Source: Xestospongia bergquistia
Taxonomy: Eukaryota; Porifera; Demospongiae; Haplosclerida; Petrosiidae
DNA: 64,000 nt
NCBI GenBank assembly: GCA_963965975.1
Contig: OZ014414.1
Location: 8,613,230 to 8,677,229, forward strand
Direction of reading: 5' to 3'
The translations under genes were made by a program, and so were the position numbers. The notes beneath the pieces are model-generated. The model saw only the letters and a list, made by a program, of their open reading frames with translations, ran no database searches and was not told the DNA's origin. Each line of letters begins with the position of its first letter. The stretch's first letter is position 1. Of this stretch, positions 45,297 through 60,790 are shown one piece after another.

Positions 45297-47104
45297 GTAG
45301 TTTGTTGTTTATTCTTAATTTGTCTTCTCGCTCACTTTTATTTTCTCTTTAAATTTCTTTTCACATTATTTCCTATTCTTTTATTAACAATTTATTTCTC
45401 TAACAAAACTAGTAGACAATTAAAATAGAGCAGTTTTGCTTGACACTTACTCTCTAACGTCGCACTTTTTTGTCTCTCTAACCATAGATAGTAGAGTATC
45501 TATGCTATACTATCTATGCTCTAACACCCCCCTGTAATTATTATTTGTGGGTGGAGTATTATTTTTAACTCCTTTGTACTTGTATATATGCTCCTAGTTC
45601 CTGAACAAAATATATGAAGACGTCATGCAGTAAGGAACGTACTTGTATCCCATTTTCTGACAAACTAAAGAAGTCATCATGGTCTATCTTATATTCAAAA
45701 GAGATTGAAGACTACAATTTAACTATAATAATGACATCAGTTCAGTTTGAATAATGAAAATTGTCAACTGTTCAAGTCCAACAACACATATTTCCGAAGT
45801 AGAGACGTTTTCTCTTTCATGTAGTAACTGTAATATACTTAAGATGATATTAATAGACAACTCTATTAGTCCTATACTCTACATTGATATATTAATAATG
45901 TAGTTATCTCTATAGAAAGGATTGGATACTTTATTGATAATAAGAGAGGAACTAAACCTTTATACAGTATAATGGACATGAGATCACTGGATGTAGAGGT
46001 GAAATATTATGAGATGTAAGTTGAAGACAATAATTATCACCTCTCCTCTCTCTTATTAACTAGACTAGGTACAAAGGTCACCAGTTATACTAGATGTTAT
46101 ACAATCACACACATCAACTGATCCTAATAATTATATTAAATATTATTATTTTAAAACTGTAGGTTTATATTAGTAGACAACAGTAATAAATCATTATAAT
46201 AGTAAGTTCTCATATTATAATTCTCTATATTATGTTATTCAATAAGATAGATCTAATGAATATTGAGATAATGTTAAAGGACAAACTCAACATTCTATGA
46301 ACAATATTGATATCTCTAATATAAAGGAGTCTCTACTAAAGACAAGAGAGAGAGAATTAGTAAACTGAATACAATATAGTATGTGGAAATTGAATACTGT
46401 GTAAAGTAAAATGAAATATTGAAGACAATTACCACCTCTCTTGTCTCCTCCTCCCCACATAGCCATTAACTAGACTAGGTATAGAGATCTCTAGTATTGA
46501 TCTTATATCAGCTTGTAATAGATACTGAACAATCACATTAATAGACTGATCCTAATATAAGTTAACTTTAATGTACAAAGTTTATAGTTGCTCTCATTAT
46601 AATGTTCTCATAACACAAACAATACAACAATAACAATAATTATTATAATGTTGACTTTCTATGAGTTAATTTATTGAACTTGAAATATTTGTGAAGTTAT
46701 AAAAAGAAATTATTTCAAACAGTTATACTGATAATTAGAATAAAACAACAAATTACATGTACATTAATAAAAGAAAAAAACATTAAATAATACTTACATG
46801 TATTTTTAACAAATCAATTAAATCAAGAAATAGTAAAATTAAAATATTAGTATTCAAAAAATTAACAAAGAGAGAAATAAATTATAATCATAAACAATGA
46901 GACTAGTCCTAACAAACACTATATCTACATTATAATATTATTAATATTACATAATGTAATATAATGAAGGATATTGGATACAATAATAATAAGTATTGGG
47001 CTAAAAGATACATACAAAATTAAAGGAGAGAGACAAAAAATTAACAAACATACATGTACATGTAGACAGTTATATGTATCAAGTATTATAGATATTGAAT
47101 ACAT
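45297..47104. other. Intergenic part of segmental copy A, no gene seen
   Basis: The post-LRR flank runs to about 45700, here with CTATGCTATACTATCTATGC and no 2A/PHD frame. The rest is A+T-rich DNA without usable open frames. The same sequence lies at 56499-58347 apart from small indels and one 120-bp insertion. Confidence 0.6.
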
Positions 47105-48640
<1,536 letters not shown>

Positions 48641-48704
48641 TAGACAACAACAACAACCTAGAGAGAGAGAGAGTTGTAAATAATGTTGTCATTATTTACA
48701 ACTC

Positions 48705-48960
48705 ATTGAATTATAATAATGAAAATTAAGAGGATATGATCAGTATTATCACATTGTAATGGTGTCTCATCAAATCCAGCATACATGACTGGGTTTTGTA
48801 GAATCCCACGTGCAGCCATAACCCCATCTACACCAGTATAAGTTACTGTTCTATTTATATCAGCCTCAGTTTTAATATCACCATTAGCTAGCACTGGTAT
48901 ACATATATTTTCTTTTACAAGTTTAATGGCCTCTAAACTAAAGCCAAACCGATAGTTTGT
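48705..48960 (-). pseudogene. DUS4-like tRNA-dihydrouridine synthase exon
   Basis: The - strand encodes FGFSLEAIKLVKENICIPVL, ANGDIKTEADI and TGVDGVMAARGILQNPVMYA, then FDETPLQC. The ANGDI and GVDGVM.ARG...NP landmarks are those of the flavin-binding barrel of dihydrouridine synthases, with the GxDETP ending seen in the DUS4 group. Only this exon is present. In copy B most of it is deleted at about 59446. Confidence 0.75.
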
Positions 48961-49194
48961 TGTGGTTTAGTTTAATTAACTACATTGATGAATTAAAGGA
49001 TAGAAGTTTAATATTTAGTTCATTATCTTGTGTTGTGATAGAAAACTCAGTGTGTGTCACAAATCTTTAACAACAACTAGAGTACTAAGTCACCATATTA
49101 GATCAGAAATACTTGATGACTGTCTTTATTCATTAAGTGTGACCATAGATAATAGAGTAATAGATTTGTAAATATAATGTCACATTTTACACTT

Positions 49195-49310
49195 CATTCA
49201 TCCTGATGTGGACTCATTCTCTGATGCTCCTGTGTCCCAGGTCAACCATCATCTACAAGAACCGTACCATCATACATAGATTATATTCCTAGAATCAATG
49301 ATCGAATACA
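49195..49310 (+). pseudogene. Orphan exon with tyrosine motif, copy A
   Basis: After a TTCCAG/TCCCAG-type acceptor (49240) the frame QPSSTRTVPSYIDYIPRIND is open. In copy A it runs on into hAT sequence because the middle of the exon is missing compared with 59795-59937. The YIDYIP repeat resembles a receptor tail, but I cannot name the gene. Confidence 0.4.
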
Positions 49311-50165
49311 AGGATTAAATGAACGAATGAATGGATGAATGATTGGATAGATGGAGCAGTCCCAGAGTTGGTTGGACACCTCTCTCTATATATATAGAGA
49401 AGTGCCAAGTTGGAGAGACGGTCTTGAGTCATTGTTGACCTGAGATACGTCTTCACGTAATGAAGAAAAGGACCGTTCAGTTGTAGCACTAGTTACACCA
49501 ATGGTCATAGAAATCTGGACACACTTTATTAATGTCGGAAAGCACTCTTTAGCTGTCATAAGTTCGGAGTAGATATCGTGTTGTAGAAAGGATTTGGCTG
49601 TCAAGGCTTCTACTCTGATTTCATTTTCAGGTATATCGTAATGTTTTAAGAAGGACAGAAATGTATCCACATCAAAAAACTTTTCAGAATCAGGCTGCAG
49701 TCCCTCCATTGCAGTCATTAATAAACTTCTATAAACCTCCAATTCAGTTCCTCTAATACTATATCTAGAGTACTGTAGTAGATGTGGATACGATACTCGT
49801 CTATAATCTGTATGATGTTTTCTCTACCCGTTGTTTCATGTACTATGCTATCATCATACCTCTGTGGTAATTTCTGCTGTCTTCTTGGTCTACTGTGATG
49901 TGAAGCATAAGAAATGTCATGTTTCTCAGCCATTGAAACAGCTTCTTCCTATATTTTACCCCATTCTGTTTCAGATCTTATATCACAGATTGTTTGTTTT
50001 GGTTTGTACAAGACAACAAGGTCAGCTGTCTTTTGGCCATTTGTAATATTTATAGGACAATTAATTAACACACCCATTTCAATTAAACAAATATTAACAC
50101 ACCCATAATAAATATTAATTAGCTGAAAATCTACCCGGGCTGGCCCGGGCCTTCAGCCGCCTATG
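49300..50165 (-). mobile_element. Truncated hAT transposase, copy A
   Basis: The - strand carries MAEKHDISYASHHSRPRRQQ, then a region resembling the middle of hAT transposases, EVYRSLLMTAMEGLQPDSEK, and the C-terminal dimerisation motif GVTSATTERSFSSLR. Frame breaks occur near 49745 and 49455 (four bases missing relative to copy B). The GC-rich end at 50135-50160 (CCGGGCTGGCCCGGGCCTTC, AGCCGCCTATG) is probably the element's 5' terminus. The N-terminal two thirds, including the DDE residues, are missing. It separates two exons of the orphan + strand gene. Confidence 0.75.
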
Positions 50166-50231
50166 CTCCCCATCCCATTAATATAACACAGTATACATCA
50201 TTATATTAACCACATTATTATACATTACCAG

Positions 50232-50401
50232 GTCCTTCAATTTATAATAGTACAAATACATCAACTTATCTCTCACCTGCTACTTCCCTTCATTATGATG
50301 ATATTAATGGTTATTTAGTTCAATCTACTCAGTCATTATCATTAACAACATCATCCTTTGAAGTAACAAATCAAGATTTACATCATATATTGAGACTTTA
50401 G
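50232..50401 (+). pseudogene. Terminal exon of an unrecognised + strand gene, copy A
   Basis: After TACATTACCAG the frame GPSIYNSTNTSTYLSP, ATSLHYDDINGYLVQSTQ, SSFEVTNQDLHHILRL runs to TAG at 50399-50401. It is Ser/Thr-rich with Tyr motifs and could follow the exon at 49241. In copy B an ATAT insertion breaks it. Confidence 0.45.
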
Positions 50402-50589
50402 TGCTATTATGTACTATAACTATAGTGCGTGTCACCATTCAATTTGGAATTCATAACTTGTGAATATTCATAAGGTGCTAAACAGCCACACCCTAAATAT
50501 GAGGGAGACACTTCCTCTTCGCTGATGCACAGCAAATAATAGATTCTAGTTCATTAGACTATATCTTATTTGCTCTCATAATACTAACT
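50402..50589 (+). promoter_or_regulatory. 5' flank of gene 7 (duplicated before gene 8)
   Basis: About 190 bp nearly identical to 61027-61215. It contains AACAGCCACACCC and CACTTCCTCTTCGCTGATGC. It differs completely from the flanks of genes 2/6 and 3/5, matching the different first exon of these two genes. Confidence 0.5.
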
Positions 50590-53500
50590 ATGGCTGCAAA
50601 GGAACTACCTCAAACTCAACATCTAGGTAACATACAAGACCTGATATAACTGTTAGTTATTTTAATATCTTACTTCTCTTCATTTAGATATTTCAGATCT
50701 TTTGAAGAAGACTCCCACTAAACATGAACTGCTCAATCTATTAGCTGATATTAGTCACTTGTGGCCTGAGATTGGCTTTTCACTCAATGTTTCTGACAAT
50801 GTTTTAGATGGTTTAAAATCCAGCCAAGACAGGGACACTGTCAAACTCGCTAAAATAATTGATACCTGGCTAATCACTAATACTTCTCAACCACATTTCA
50901 TTACCTGGGAAACATTGATTGATGCCATCAATGGTCCTATTGTTAAACATATTGAGAAGGCCAATGAAATACATCAATACTTAACTAAAGGTAAGTTGAT
51001 ATAACATTTATTGACGTAGTCAGGGAATATATGTTTGTTCCTTAGTGAAAAAAGACGCTCTCCAAAGTTTTATTGGAGAAATGTCACAGTGTCTGATCAA
51101 TCCTGTAAAAGTGTCCCAGCTGTTATTTAGTGAAAGATGTATCTGTGAAGAAACACTTGATGAGATGGAGTCATTACAAAGCTCCCCAGATGAGAAGAAG
51201 ACAACTATATTATCTGCTATACATACAACAATATCTTCGGACTGCAAGAAGTTGAAAGTGTTAGCAACAGTACTCTCCAAGTTTGAGGAAACAAGACTTT
51301 TATCTGAAAAATTTATCAGTGAATATAGTAAGAATTTTACTCACTGTTAACTTAATGTACAATTGCTTATTTTTTCTTAGTTCAAAAGTATCCAGATAAT
51401 CAGATGACAGTAGTTCAGGAGATAGCAATGACAGGTCATAGTGGTCATCAATATCAAGGTACTAGTGACTCAATGGAGGGTATAGAATATCATCATACAA
51501 TGAAGTACTTGGAATATCAGGTTAATACCAATATTGTTCATTAAATCAATGTACATGTTGTTGCTAGCAATCTCATGAGATGACAGAATTAAGTATGTCA
51601 AGTACAAGAAAGCAACTACGAAAAGACAAAGAGATATCTGATGATAACTTAATACCAAAAACGAAGAAGCTTTATTTAGAAGCACCATCTGATTCTAATG
51701 GTATATATATAATAGTTGATATAATTTAGTAAATTCTATTTCATAGAGCAAGCTTCTATGGCCAGTGATATTTTACGTTGTCATTATGGCACTCTCTCTC
51801 AATGTCTTAAATATCCTGTTAGTGTAGCACAGTTACTACATGATGAAGGTGTTATTTCTAATGAAGTATTAGCAAGTATACGAGATGAGGCACGTTCTCA
51901 ATCTGAAGATAATGCACTATTTGTCCTATTACAAGCTGTACGTCATGCTGTTCATACCAACTATCATAATCTGGAGGTCTTTGCTAGTGTACTCTTAAAA
52001 CAAACTATCAATGTACCATGTGCTAATGCTATCATACAGGATTGTTGTGAGTACTGACATAGACTTTACTGTTGTTATAAGTCTATTTTAATAGGTAAAG
52101 CATTTCCTGATTATGACATACAAGTAACATATACTGGAAGTAGTAAAGAGAGTCAAACATTAGCTAACACTTTGACCACTTCAAGGCAAGGTAAGTACTA
52201 GAAGAGAATTATCTATCATTTAAATTCTTTTTAATGTATAGATGAAGTTTTAAAACCTATTCCAATTCCTCGAAAGTTAGAGTCCACATTTGGGTCAATC
52301 CGAAAAGCATTTGGAATAGCCTTTAACAAAATCCGAGAAGCAATTAACAAAAGTCCTCCATCTCTAGATGCACTGAAATGCTTTTTTGCTGATAGTTATC
52401 CTCACCTTGAAACTGAAACAACTCATTCAAAGTCCATTGATGATGTTTTAAATGTTGTACGTAGTCATTGTACATTGATCAATATCAGTTGTCTGGAAGG
52501 TATTGTGGAGAGATTTGATATCACAGAAGCTGAGGCACATATACAAACATACAAAGATGTTGTTCAATCATTTTGTGAAAAAACGAAAGCTTCTCTTTGT
52601 CTAGAAGAAACCTTCAAAGAAAGTAAAAGTCGTTCTCTTCTCAAATGTGAGACAGTTGTCTTTGTCTTAAACTGGGATCCTAAAGGTTGTACATTAGAAG
52701 ATATTAATGTTCTTCTTGCTGAATTAGTTGAGGAAAATGTACAAATTCGTGTTATAAGAGAGAACCAGTCTATCAGTGTTACTTGTTTTTTTCCACTCAG
52801 TCTAACAACAACACTTATTACCAGAGCTCAGGAGACTCTTGAATCACTGAAGATGAGAGGATTACTTCAACTTACAGTTGGACACTGTGTCATTTATGAT
52901 CATAGAAGAGATAAAGTAAGAGATGAGTAGTATTAGACAACAGTTACTACATATGTTGTTTATTGATATATAGGAGGTTGTAGAAGAGAGTACAAGGGAG
53001 TTAAGAAGTCGTCTGGAACTAGAACAAACCATCCGGAAAAAGATGACTATACAAATGTCATCTATTGTCAGACAAAGTGAAGGTATTTGTCCATATAGTC
53101 AATAATCATTATTAAACTGTCTATTATCCTATTGTGTGAGTGTGGGTGTACATGCTTAAAATTACTTCTTAACTATATTCATGAAATTATGAATTTAATT
53201 TGTAGTTTTAATTTACTAAATATAGTATAACTGTTTTACAACTCAATATTATTACATAGAAATGAGACAAATGAAAGAAAAGGATATTGAAGATTTAACA
53301 TCACAACTAAGAGATAGAGACAAAGAAATTGAGACATTACAACAGAACTTGAAAGGTAATTCACTGTAAAAAATGATTGGTTGATTTAACCATTATTTGG
53401 TTATACAGGTTGTAATTACAAACTTATTTTTGCTAGAAAAGTAAGCATAATACTGTTTTCATTACTAATGTCCTACTGTTTATGTAGCTACATAACCAAT

Positions 53501-56498
53501 AATTTCATAACACATTAGTAATCAAAGTAGTATTAAGGTTACTTTTTACACATGCAACCCACATAACCATGTATTGGTTAAATTAACTAATCAATTTTTA
53601 CAGTGTTGATATTAATAAAATAAATTAATAATTAAGTGGGAGATTAAAGGAAACACTAGAAATAAAGAGACTAAATCTATTAGAGTAATTAGAGCTAACA
53701 TTATGTTACTCATTAATTACACAATAATATGAAAGACTAGTAGGACAGTATCAGACTATATACTTTAACACTTAATATTTGGGGTTTATGAGGTAAAGAT
53801 CATTATAAATATCTTAATATAGGACTGTCTCACTAAGTACTGCTTTCATACAATAGACATTAGTCTGATATAGTCTGTAAGTAGAAAGGGTCTATATTTT
53901 ATAACTTGTTTCTGACATCCAAACAGTTTAAAATCATTTTAAATCAAGGAAGATTTAATTAATAAATGTAACATTAACATACTCTGTATTATTTATTTGT
54001 TAGTATATTTTGTGAATTCATTTTTAGTTACTGAGAAAGAGAAACAAAGAGAAAGTAAGAAATTACAAGACATAACCACATCATTGACATTACAACTACG
54101 AGAGAGAGATGAACAGATTGAGGAATTAAAACAGAGTTTAAAAGGTAACTATTATAATATGTACATGTAGATATTATAATATTGAGTGAGTGAATCTAAA
54201 CAAGTGAGAATACGGTCAGTTTATATACTTGTGGGTTTAATAATTGTAGTAATGAGATTCATAGCTGACTGTATTGGATTCAGGCATATCAGTGGAGCTG
54301 ATTAAAAGAACATATTAACTGATATGAAGTGATGTGGTTTACTTTATAAGGATGTATTGTATAGAATTGTCAACTAGACCTCTAACTGTAAAAACAGCAG
54401 ATTTAAATTCTAATGACTGATGCAATGGTTTATTACCTTAAATTGAGCAATAAACTTATTCTAAATCTAGTAGAGCTGTATCTGGAATGTCAAAGCAGTG
54501 ATGGTCCTCCAAATACATTGTCACTATTGTTTATCACTTGTCATTGTATATTACTTGATGTAGCGTTAATCTCAAAGACTCATAAACCACTAACTGATCA
54601 AGGACTTGAAGAGACCCAAACAAAGTTTATTCAAGAAGATAAGTCCACACCATCTATCATTGAAACTACAGGTAATAATGTAAATTATATTTTATAATTA
54701 TTTAATATAGTCTCCACTATCAGAGTTAAAAGATAAGAGTTCAGCTTATGATATCAAAGAGTCAGATGATAAACAGCCAGATATAAAAGGTATATCATAT
54801 TATAAACATATAATTCTCAGTATCTATAATAACAAGACTACATGTGACATTATTGGTAAAGCTCCTTGTATTATCAATATCATGACTATTGTCTTGTGAC
54901 ATACTTTGTACGGTTGTCTTGGTGATAGTTATAGATTGTCATATATAGTATGGTGAGGTTAGCCCCTTTGCTTAGAGAGAAAGGATCTGGTAGTTGTTAT
55001 GGTTGATGAAAACTAATTTAATTTTATGGTTAATTTTATTATGTGTTAATATCATAAAAGCAACACAGCCCCTTTCTCTTGAGTTGGTTTGTGAGACTAC
55101 AACATAATGTTTTTATTGAGTTAAATCAACATGACTAAATGAAAGATATTGTAACACAATAGAACAAGAAAGGACAAAGAAGTCAATATCTCATAATGAA
55201 ACATCTAATGATGCTTGTTTGTAGATCCTGCACTTTATTAGATCAAAGCAGTTTTCAGCCACACCCACTATTAAAACAATGGGGTTTTCAGGCACAAGTT
55301 CAATAGACTGTGGTTGTACTAGGAATGTTAGTGAAAGAGACAATTGTACTATAGAATGGACTACCAAACCCTTCCTCTCTAAGCAAAGGGGCTGGCCATA
55401 CCAGACTATCTATTGCTATAACTGCAATAAATTCACAAATTAAATGATTTATTATATCAACATGACTTACTGTAGCTAGATCTTAAAACCAACTAAGAGT
55501 AAAGGTAACAATTTAAAAAGCATCTCAGTAAATTCCACTGACCAGATAAGCCCCGCCTCTATTAGCTCGTTGCCATAGTAACCATATTCAGTAAACAGTA
55601 ATGGCTTCCTTTCTTCTTCAGTTTGTTGTCTGTGTATTGTAGTGTGTTATAGTATATATTACTATGTGTGTACTATACTATATACTAACTCTGTTTTATA
55701 ACAGGAGACACTGGAAGTGTTCAGTGGAGAGATGTTATCAATAGTGTTGACCTCATTAGTCCAAGTGTATTAGAAAGTGAAGATGTTATAAGTAAATTAA
55801 TAAAAGAACAACAAACAGGAAAAGAATGGTGGATTAGTCTCAGGTCATCATCTCCTAAAAGTACTGCAGTTATTATAAACAATCTTAATAAGTGTACAGT
55901 GAGGAGTCTTGATATATACAACACTTCATTGGACAGTAAGTGTGTATCGATATTATCAGAGATACTAAAAACTAATAAAACAATAAAGAGACTAGTGCTG
56001 TACTCCTCTTCACTTACTGGTGGTATCAAACAAGTCAGTGATAGTCTCTTTAATAATAAAACACTTGAAGAGTTAGTGCTGTCTAGTGTTTCTGGTATCA
56101 CAGATGAAGATATAACTCACTTATCTACTATGTTATCAAGTAATACAACTTTAAAAGAACTATATCTCTACAACTGTAACATCACTGATAATGGAGTCCG
56201 ATATATCTGTGAAGGACTTACTAAAAACCAAATATTGACTAAGTTGGACATCGGAGATAATCGTCAGATCACTTCAGTTAGTACCAGTACAATAGCAGAT
56301 CTAATACAAACAACTACATCATTGACAACACTAGATCTCAACAATACTTCACTAAACAATGATGATATCAAGACAATATGTACATCACTTAATAAAAATA
56401 CTACAATAAGGAAACTATGGTTATCAAGACAACATGAAAAGTATTGTATGAAGTTAGACAGTTATCGAGTTATTAAAGACAGACTTAAGTTTTGGTAA
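50590..56498 (+). CDS. Receptor gene 7: DD2 / CARD-like x2 / 220-aa module / long coiled coil / LRR (about 1062 aa)
   Basis: Exons 50590-50626 (MAAKELPQTQHL), 50688-50990 (second-type death domain: HLWPEIGFSLNVSDNVLDGL), 51046-51327 (CARD-like 1), 51381-51520, 51568-51700 (basic RKQLRKDKEISDDN, NLS-like), 51747-52046 (CARD-like 2: HDEGVISNEVLASI), 52095-52190, 52242-52915 (module), 52974-53082, 53260-53355, 54028-54144, 54564-54671 (coiled coil, linkers), 55705-56498 (LRRs). The expected exon at 54711-54790 has lost two bases at its acceptor and would give VSTIRVKR and a stop. Because its neighbours are phase 1, skipping it restores an open frame of 3189 bases. The start exon replaces the usual death domain 1. 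The coiled-coil introns match gene 3, not genes 5 and 6. Confidence 0.78.
53362..53605. mobile_element. CACTGTAAAAA MITE, precise insertion in gene 7 intron
   Basis: This 244-bp element has about 40-bp inverted ends: CACTGTAAAAAATGATTGG... and ...CTAATCAATTTTTACAGTG. The paralogous intron of gene 3 at 15081-15087 reads GGTAATTGATATT; here GGTAATT precedes and TTGATATT follows the element. The insertion is therefore exact and duplicated TT. No coding capacity. Confidence 0.88.
54948..55406. mobile_element. Intronic MITE (AGCCCCTT family), gene 7 copy
   Basis: The more diverged member of the family (left end GTATGGTGAGGTTAGCCCC, right end CATACCAGAC), at the same intron position as in genes 3 and 6. 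Confidence 0.65.
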
Positions 56499-58347
56499 TA
56501 GTAAGTAGTTTGTTGTTTATTTTTAATTTGTCTTCTTGCTCACTTTTATTCTTTCTTTAAATTTCTTTTGACTTTCTTTTCTTTTCTTTCCTTTTATTAA
56601 CAATTTCTTTCTCTAACAAAACTAGTAGACAATAAAAATAGAGCAGTTTTGCTTGACACTTACTTTCTCTAACGTCGCACTTTTTTGCTCTCTGACAGCT
56701 GCTAATTTGCCGCCTGTAATTATTTTTTGTGGGTGGGGCATTAATTTTAACTCCTTTGTACTTGTATATATGTTCTGAAGACGTCATGCAGATAGGAACG
56801 TACTAACTTGTATCCCATTTTTGACAGACTAAAGAAGTCATCATGGTCTATCTTATATTCAGAAGAAATTGAAGACTACAATTTAACTATAATAATGAGA
56901 TAGTTCAGTTGAATAATGTAAAGTCCAACAATACATATTTCTGAAATAGAGACGTTTATAATAAATGGTGAGATGATATTAATAGACAACTCTATTAGTC
57001 CTATACTCTACGTTGATATATAAATAGCGTGACTTTTTTGCCTAGTTTCATACAGCTGATGAAGGCCTTTGGCTGAAACATTCTGTACTTTTTTCAGAAT
57101 ATATTTTATCACATTCATAAAGCTCAAATAATCTTTTCTTAAAGATAATAATGTAACTATCTCTATAGAAAGGATTGGATACTCTATTGATAATAAGAGA
57201 TGAACTAAACCTTTATACAGTATAATGGACATGAGATAACTAGATGTAGAGGTGAAATATTATGAGATGTAAGTTGAAGACAATAATTATTACCTCTCCT
57301 CTCTCTTATTAACTAGACTAGGTACAAAGGTCACCAGTTATACTAGATGTTATACGATCACACACATCAACTGATCCTAATAATTATATTAAATATTATT
57401 GTTTTAAAATTGTAGGTTTATATTAGTAGACAACAGTAATAAATCATTATAATAGTAAGTTCTTATATTATAATTCTCTACATTATGTTATTCAATAAGG
57501 TAGATCTAATGAATATTGAGATGATGTTAAAGGACAAACTCAACATTCTATATGAACAATATTGATATCCCTAATATAAAGGAGTCTCTACTAAAGACAA
57601 GAGAGAGAGAATTAGTAAACTGAATACAATATAGTATGTGGAGATTGAATACTGTGTAAAGTAAAATGAAATATTGAAGACAATTATCACCTCTCCTGTC
57701 TCCTCCCCATATAACCATTAACTAGACTAGGTATAGAGATTACTAGTATTAATCTTATATCAGCTGTAATATATACTGAACAAACACATTAATAGACTGA
57801 TCCTAATATAAGTTAACTTTAATGAACAATATTTATAGTTGCTCTCATTATATTGTTCTCATAACACAAACAATACAACTATAACAATATTATAATGTTG
57901 ACTTTTTATGAGTTAATTTATTGAACTTGAAATATTTGTGAAGTTATAAAAAGAAATTATTTCACACAGTTATACTGATAATTAGAATAAAACAACAAAT
58001 TACATGTACATTAATAAAAGAAAAAAACATTAAATAATACTTACATGTATTTTAACAAATCAATTAAATCAAGAAATAGTAAAATTAAAATATTAGTATT
58101 CAAAAAATTAACAAAGAGAGAAATAAATTATAATCATAAACAATGAGACTAGTCCTAACAAACACTATATCTACATTATAATATTATTAATATTACATAA
58201 TGTAATATAATGAAGGATATTGGATACAATAATAATAAGTATTGGGCTAAAAGATACATACAAAATTAAAGGAGAGAGACAAAAGATCAACAAACATACA
58301 TGTACATGTAGACAGTTATATGTATCAAGTATTATAGATATTGAATA
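56499..58347. other. Intergenic part of segmental copy B, no gene seen
   Basis: Counterpart of 45297-47104 with the post-LRR flank first. The only clear difference besides small indels is the Penelope-type insertion at about 57024-57146. Confidence 0.6.
57024..57146 (+). mobile_element. Short Penelope-like terminal fragment with hammerhead-like motif
   Basis: About 120 bp here are absent from copy A (45890-45903). They contain CAG then CTGATGA (57056-57062), a GGCC-TTT-GGCT hairpin, GAAAC (57075-57079) and ACATTCTGTA as a possible short helix III with an A at the cleavage site. This is the order of a minimal hammerhead. The rest, up to CTTTTCTTAAAG, has no coding potential of note. Assignment to Penelope-like elements rests on the motif and its likeness to 33970-34010. 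Confidence 0.5.
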
Positions 58348-59330
<983 letters not shown>

Positions 59331-59794
59331 ACTTGTAGTTAGACAACAACAACAAACTAGAGAGAGAGAGAGTTGTAAATAATGCTGTCATTATTTACAA
59401 CTCATTGAATAATAATAATGAAAATTAATAGGATATGATCCCTCTACAGGATTAGTCAAACCTGGTAAAACTAGTTTGTTGTGGTTTAGTTTAATTGACT
59501 ACATTGATGAATTAAAGGATAGAAGTTTAATATTTAGTTCATTATCTTGTGTTGTGATAGAAAACTCAGTAAACTCAGTATGTGTCACAAATCTTTAACA
59601 ACAACTAGAGTACTAAGTCGCCATATAATATGGTGACTTAGTACTCTAGTTGTAGATCAGAAATACTTGATGACTGTCTTTATTCATTAGGTGTGACCAT
59701 AGATAATAGAGTAATTGATTTGTAAATAAATGTCACATTTTACACTTCATTCATCCTGATATAGACTCATTCTCTGATGCTCCTTGTGTTCCAG

Positions 59795-59937
59795 GTCAAC
59801 CATCATCTACAAGAACCATACCATCATACATAGATTATATTCCTAGTATATCCTTTACATATCAAACTACATCATTACCTCAATATACTCAATTAATAAA
59901 TCAATATATAGATTATATTCCTAGAATCAATGATTGA
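59795..59937 (+). pseudogene. Orphan exon with repeated YIDYIP motif, copy B
   Basis: After GTTCCAG the frame reads QPSSTRTIPSYIDYIPSISF, TYQTTSLPQYTQLINQ, YIDYIPRIND and TGA at 59935-59937. The repeat of YIDYIP looks like an internal duplication of a phosphotyrosine-type motif. The family is unrecognised; possibly the cytoplasmic tail of a receptor. The following exon (60853-61027) has a 4-bp ATAT insertion that breaks its frame. Confidence 0.4.
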
Positions 59938-59939
59938 AT

Positions 59940-60790
59940 ACAAGGATTAAATGGATGAATGATTGGATAGATGGAGCAGTCCCAGAGTTGGTTGGACACC
60001 TCTCTCTCTATATAGAGAAGTGCCAAGTTGGAGAGACGGCCTTGAGTCATTGTTGACCTAAGATACGTCTTCACCCTACGTAATGAAGAAAAGGACCACT
60101 CAGCTGTAGCACTAGTTACACCAATGGTCATAGAAATCTGGACACACTTTATTAATGTCAGAAAGCACTCTTTAGCTGTCATAAGTTCGGAGTAGATATC
60201 GTGTTGTAGAAAGGATTTGGCTGTCAAGGCTTCTACTCTGATTTCATTTTCAGGTATATCGTAATGTTTTAAGAAGGACAGCAATGTATCAACATCCAAA
60301 AACTTTTCAGAATCAGGCTGCAGTGCCTCCATTGCAGTTATTAATAAACTTCTATAAACCTCCAATTCAGTTCCTCTAATACTATATCTAGAGTACTGTA
60401 GTAGATGTGGATACAATACTCGTCTATAATCTGTATGATGTTTTCTCTACCCGTTGTTTCATGTACTATGCTATCATCATACCTCTGTGGTAATTTCTGC
60501 TGTCTTCTTGGTCTACTGTGATGTGAAGCATAAGAAATGTCATGTTTCTCAGCCATTGAAACAGCTTCTTCCTATATTTTACCCCATTCTGTTTCAGATC
60601 TTATATCACAGATTGTTTGTTTTGGTTTGTACAAGACAACAAGGTCAGCTGTCTTTTGGCCATTTGTAATATTTATAGACAATTAATTAACACACCCATT
60701 TCAATTAAACAAATATTAACACACCCATAATAAATATTAATTAGCTGAAAATCTACTCGGGCTGGCCCGGGCCTTCAGCCGCCTATGCTC
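59940..60790 (-). mobile_element. Truncated hAT transposase, copy B
   Basis: Same fragment as copy A but with the C-terminal frame 60416-59913 open: EVYRSLLITAMEALQPDSEK, GVTSATAEWSFSSLRRVKTY, LRSTMTQGRLSNLALLYIE. The conserved ERSFS is changed to EWSFS. The N-terminal piece (60556-60341, MAEKHDISYASHHSRPRRQQ) is in another frame. Confidence 0.75.

Noticed and set aside
49831-50108. + strand frames opposite the hAT fragment (also at 60454-60669)
   Set aside because: They are shadows of the - strand transposase piece, with no domain of their own.
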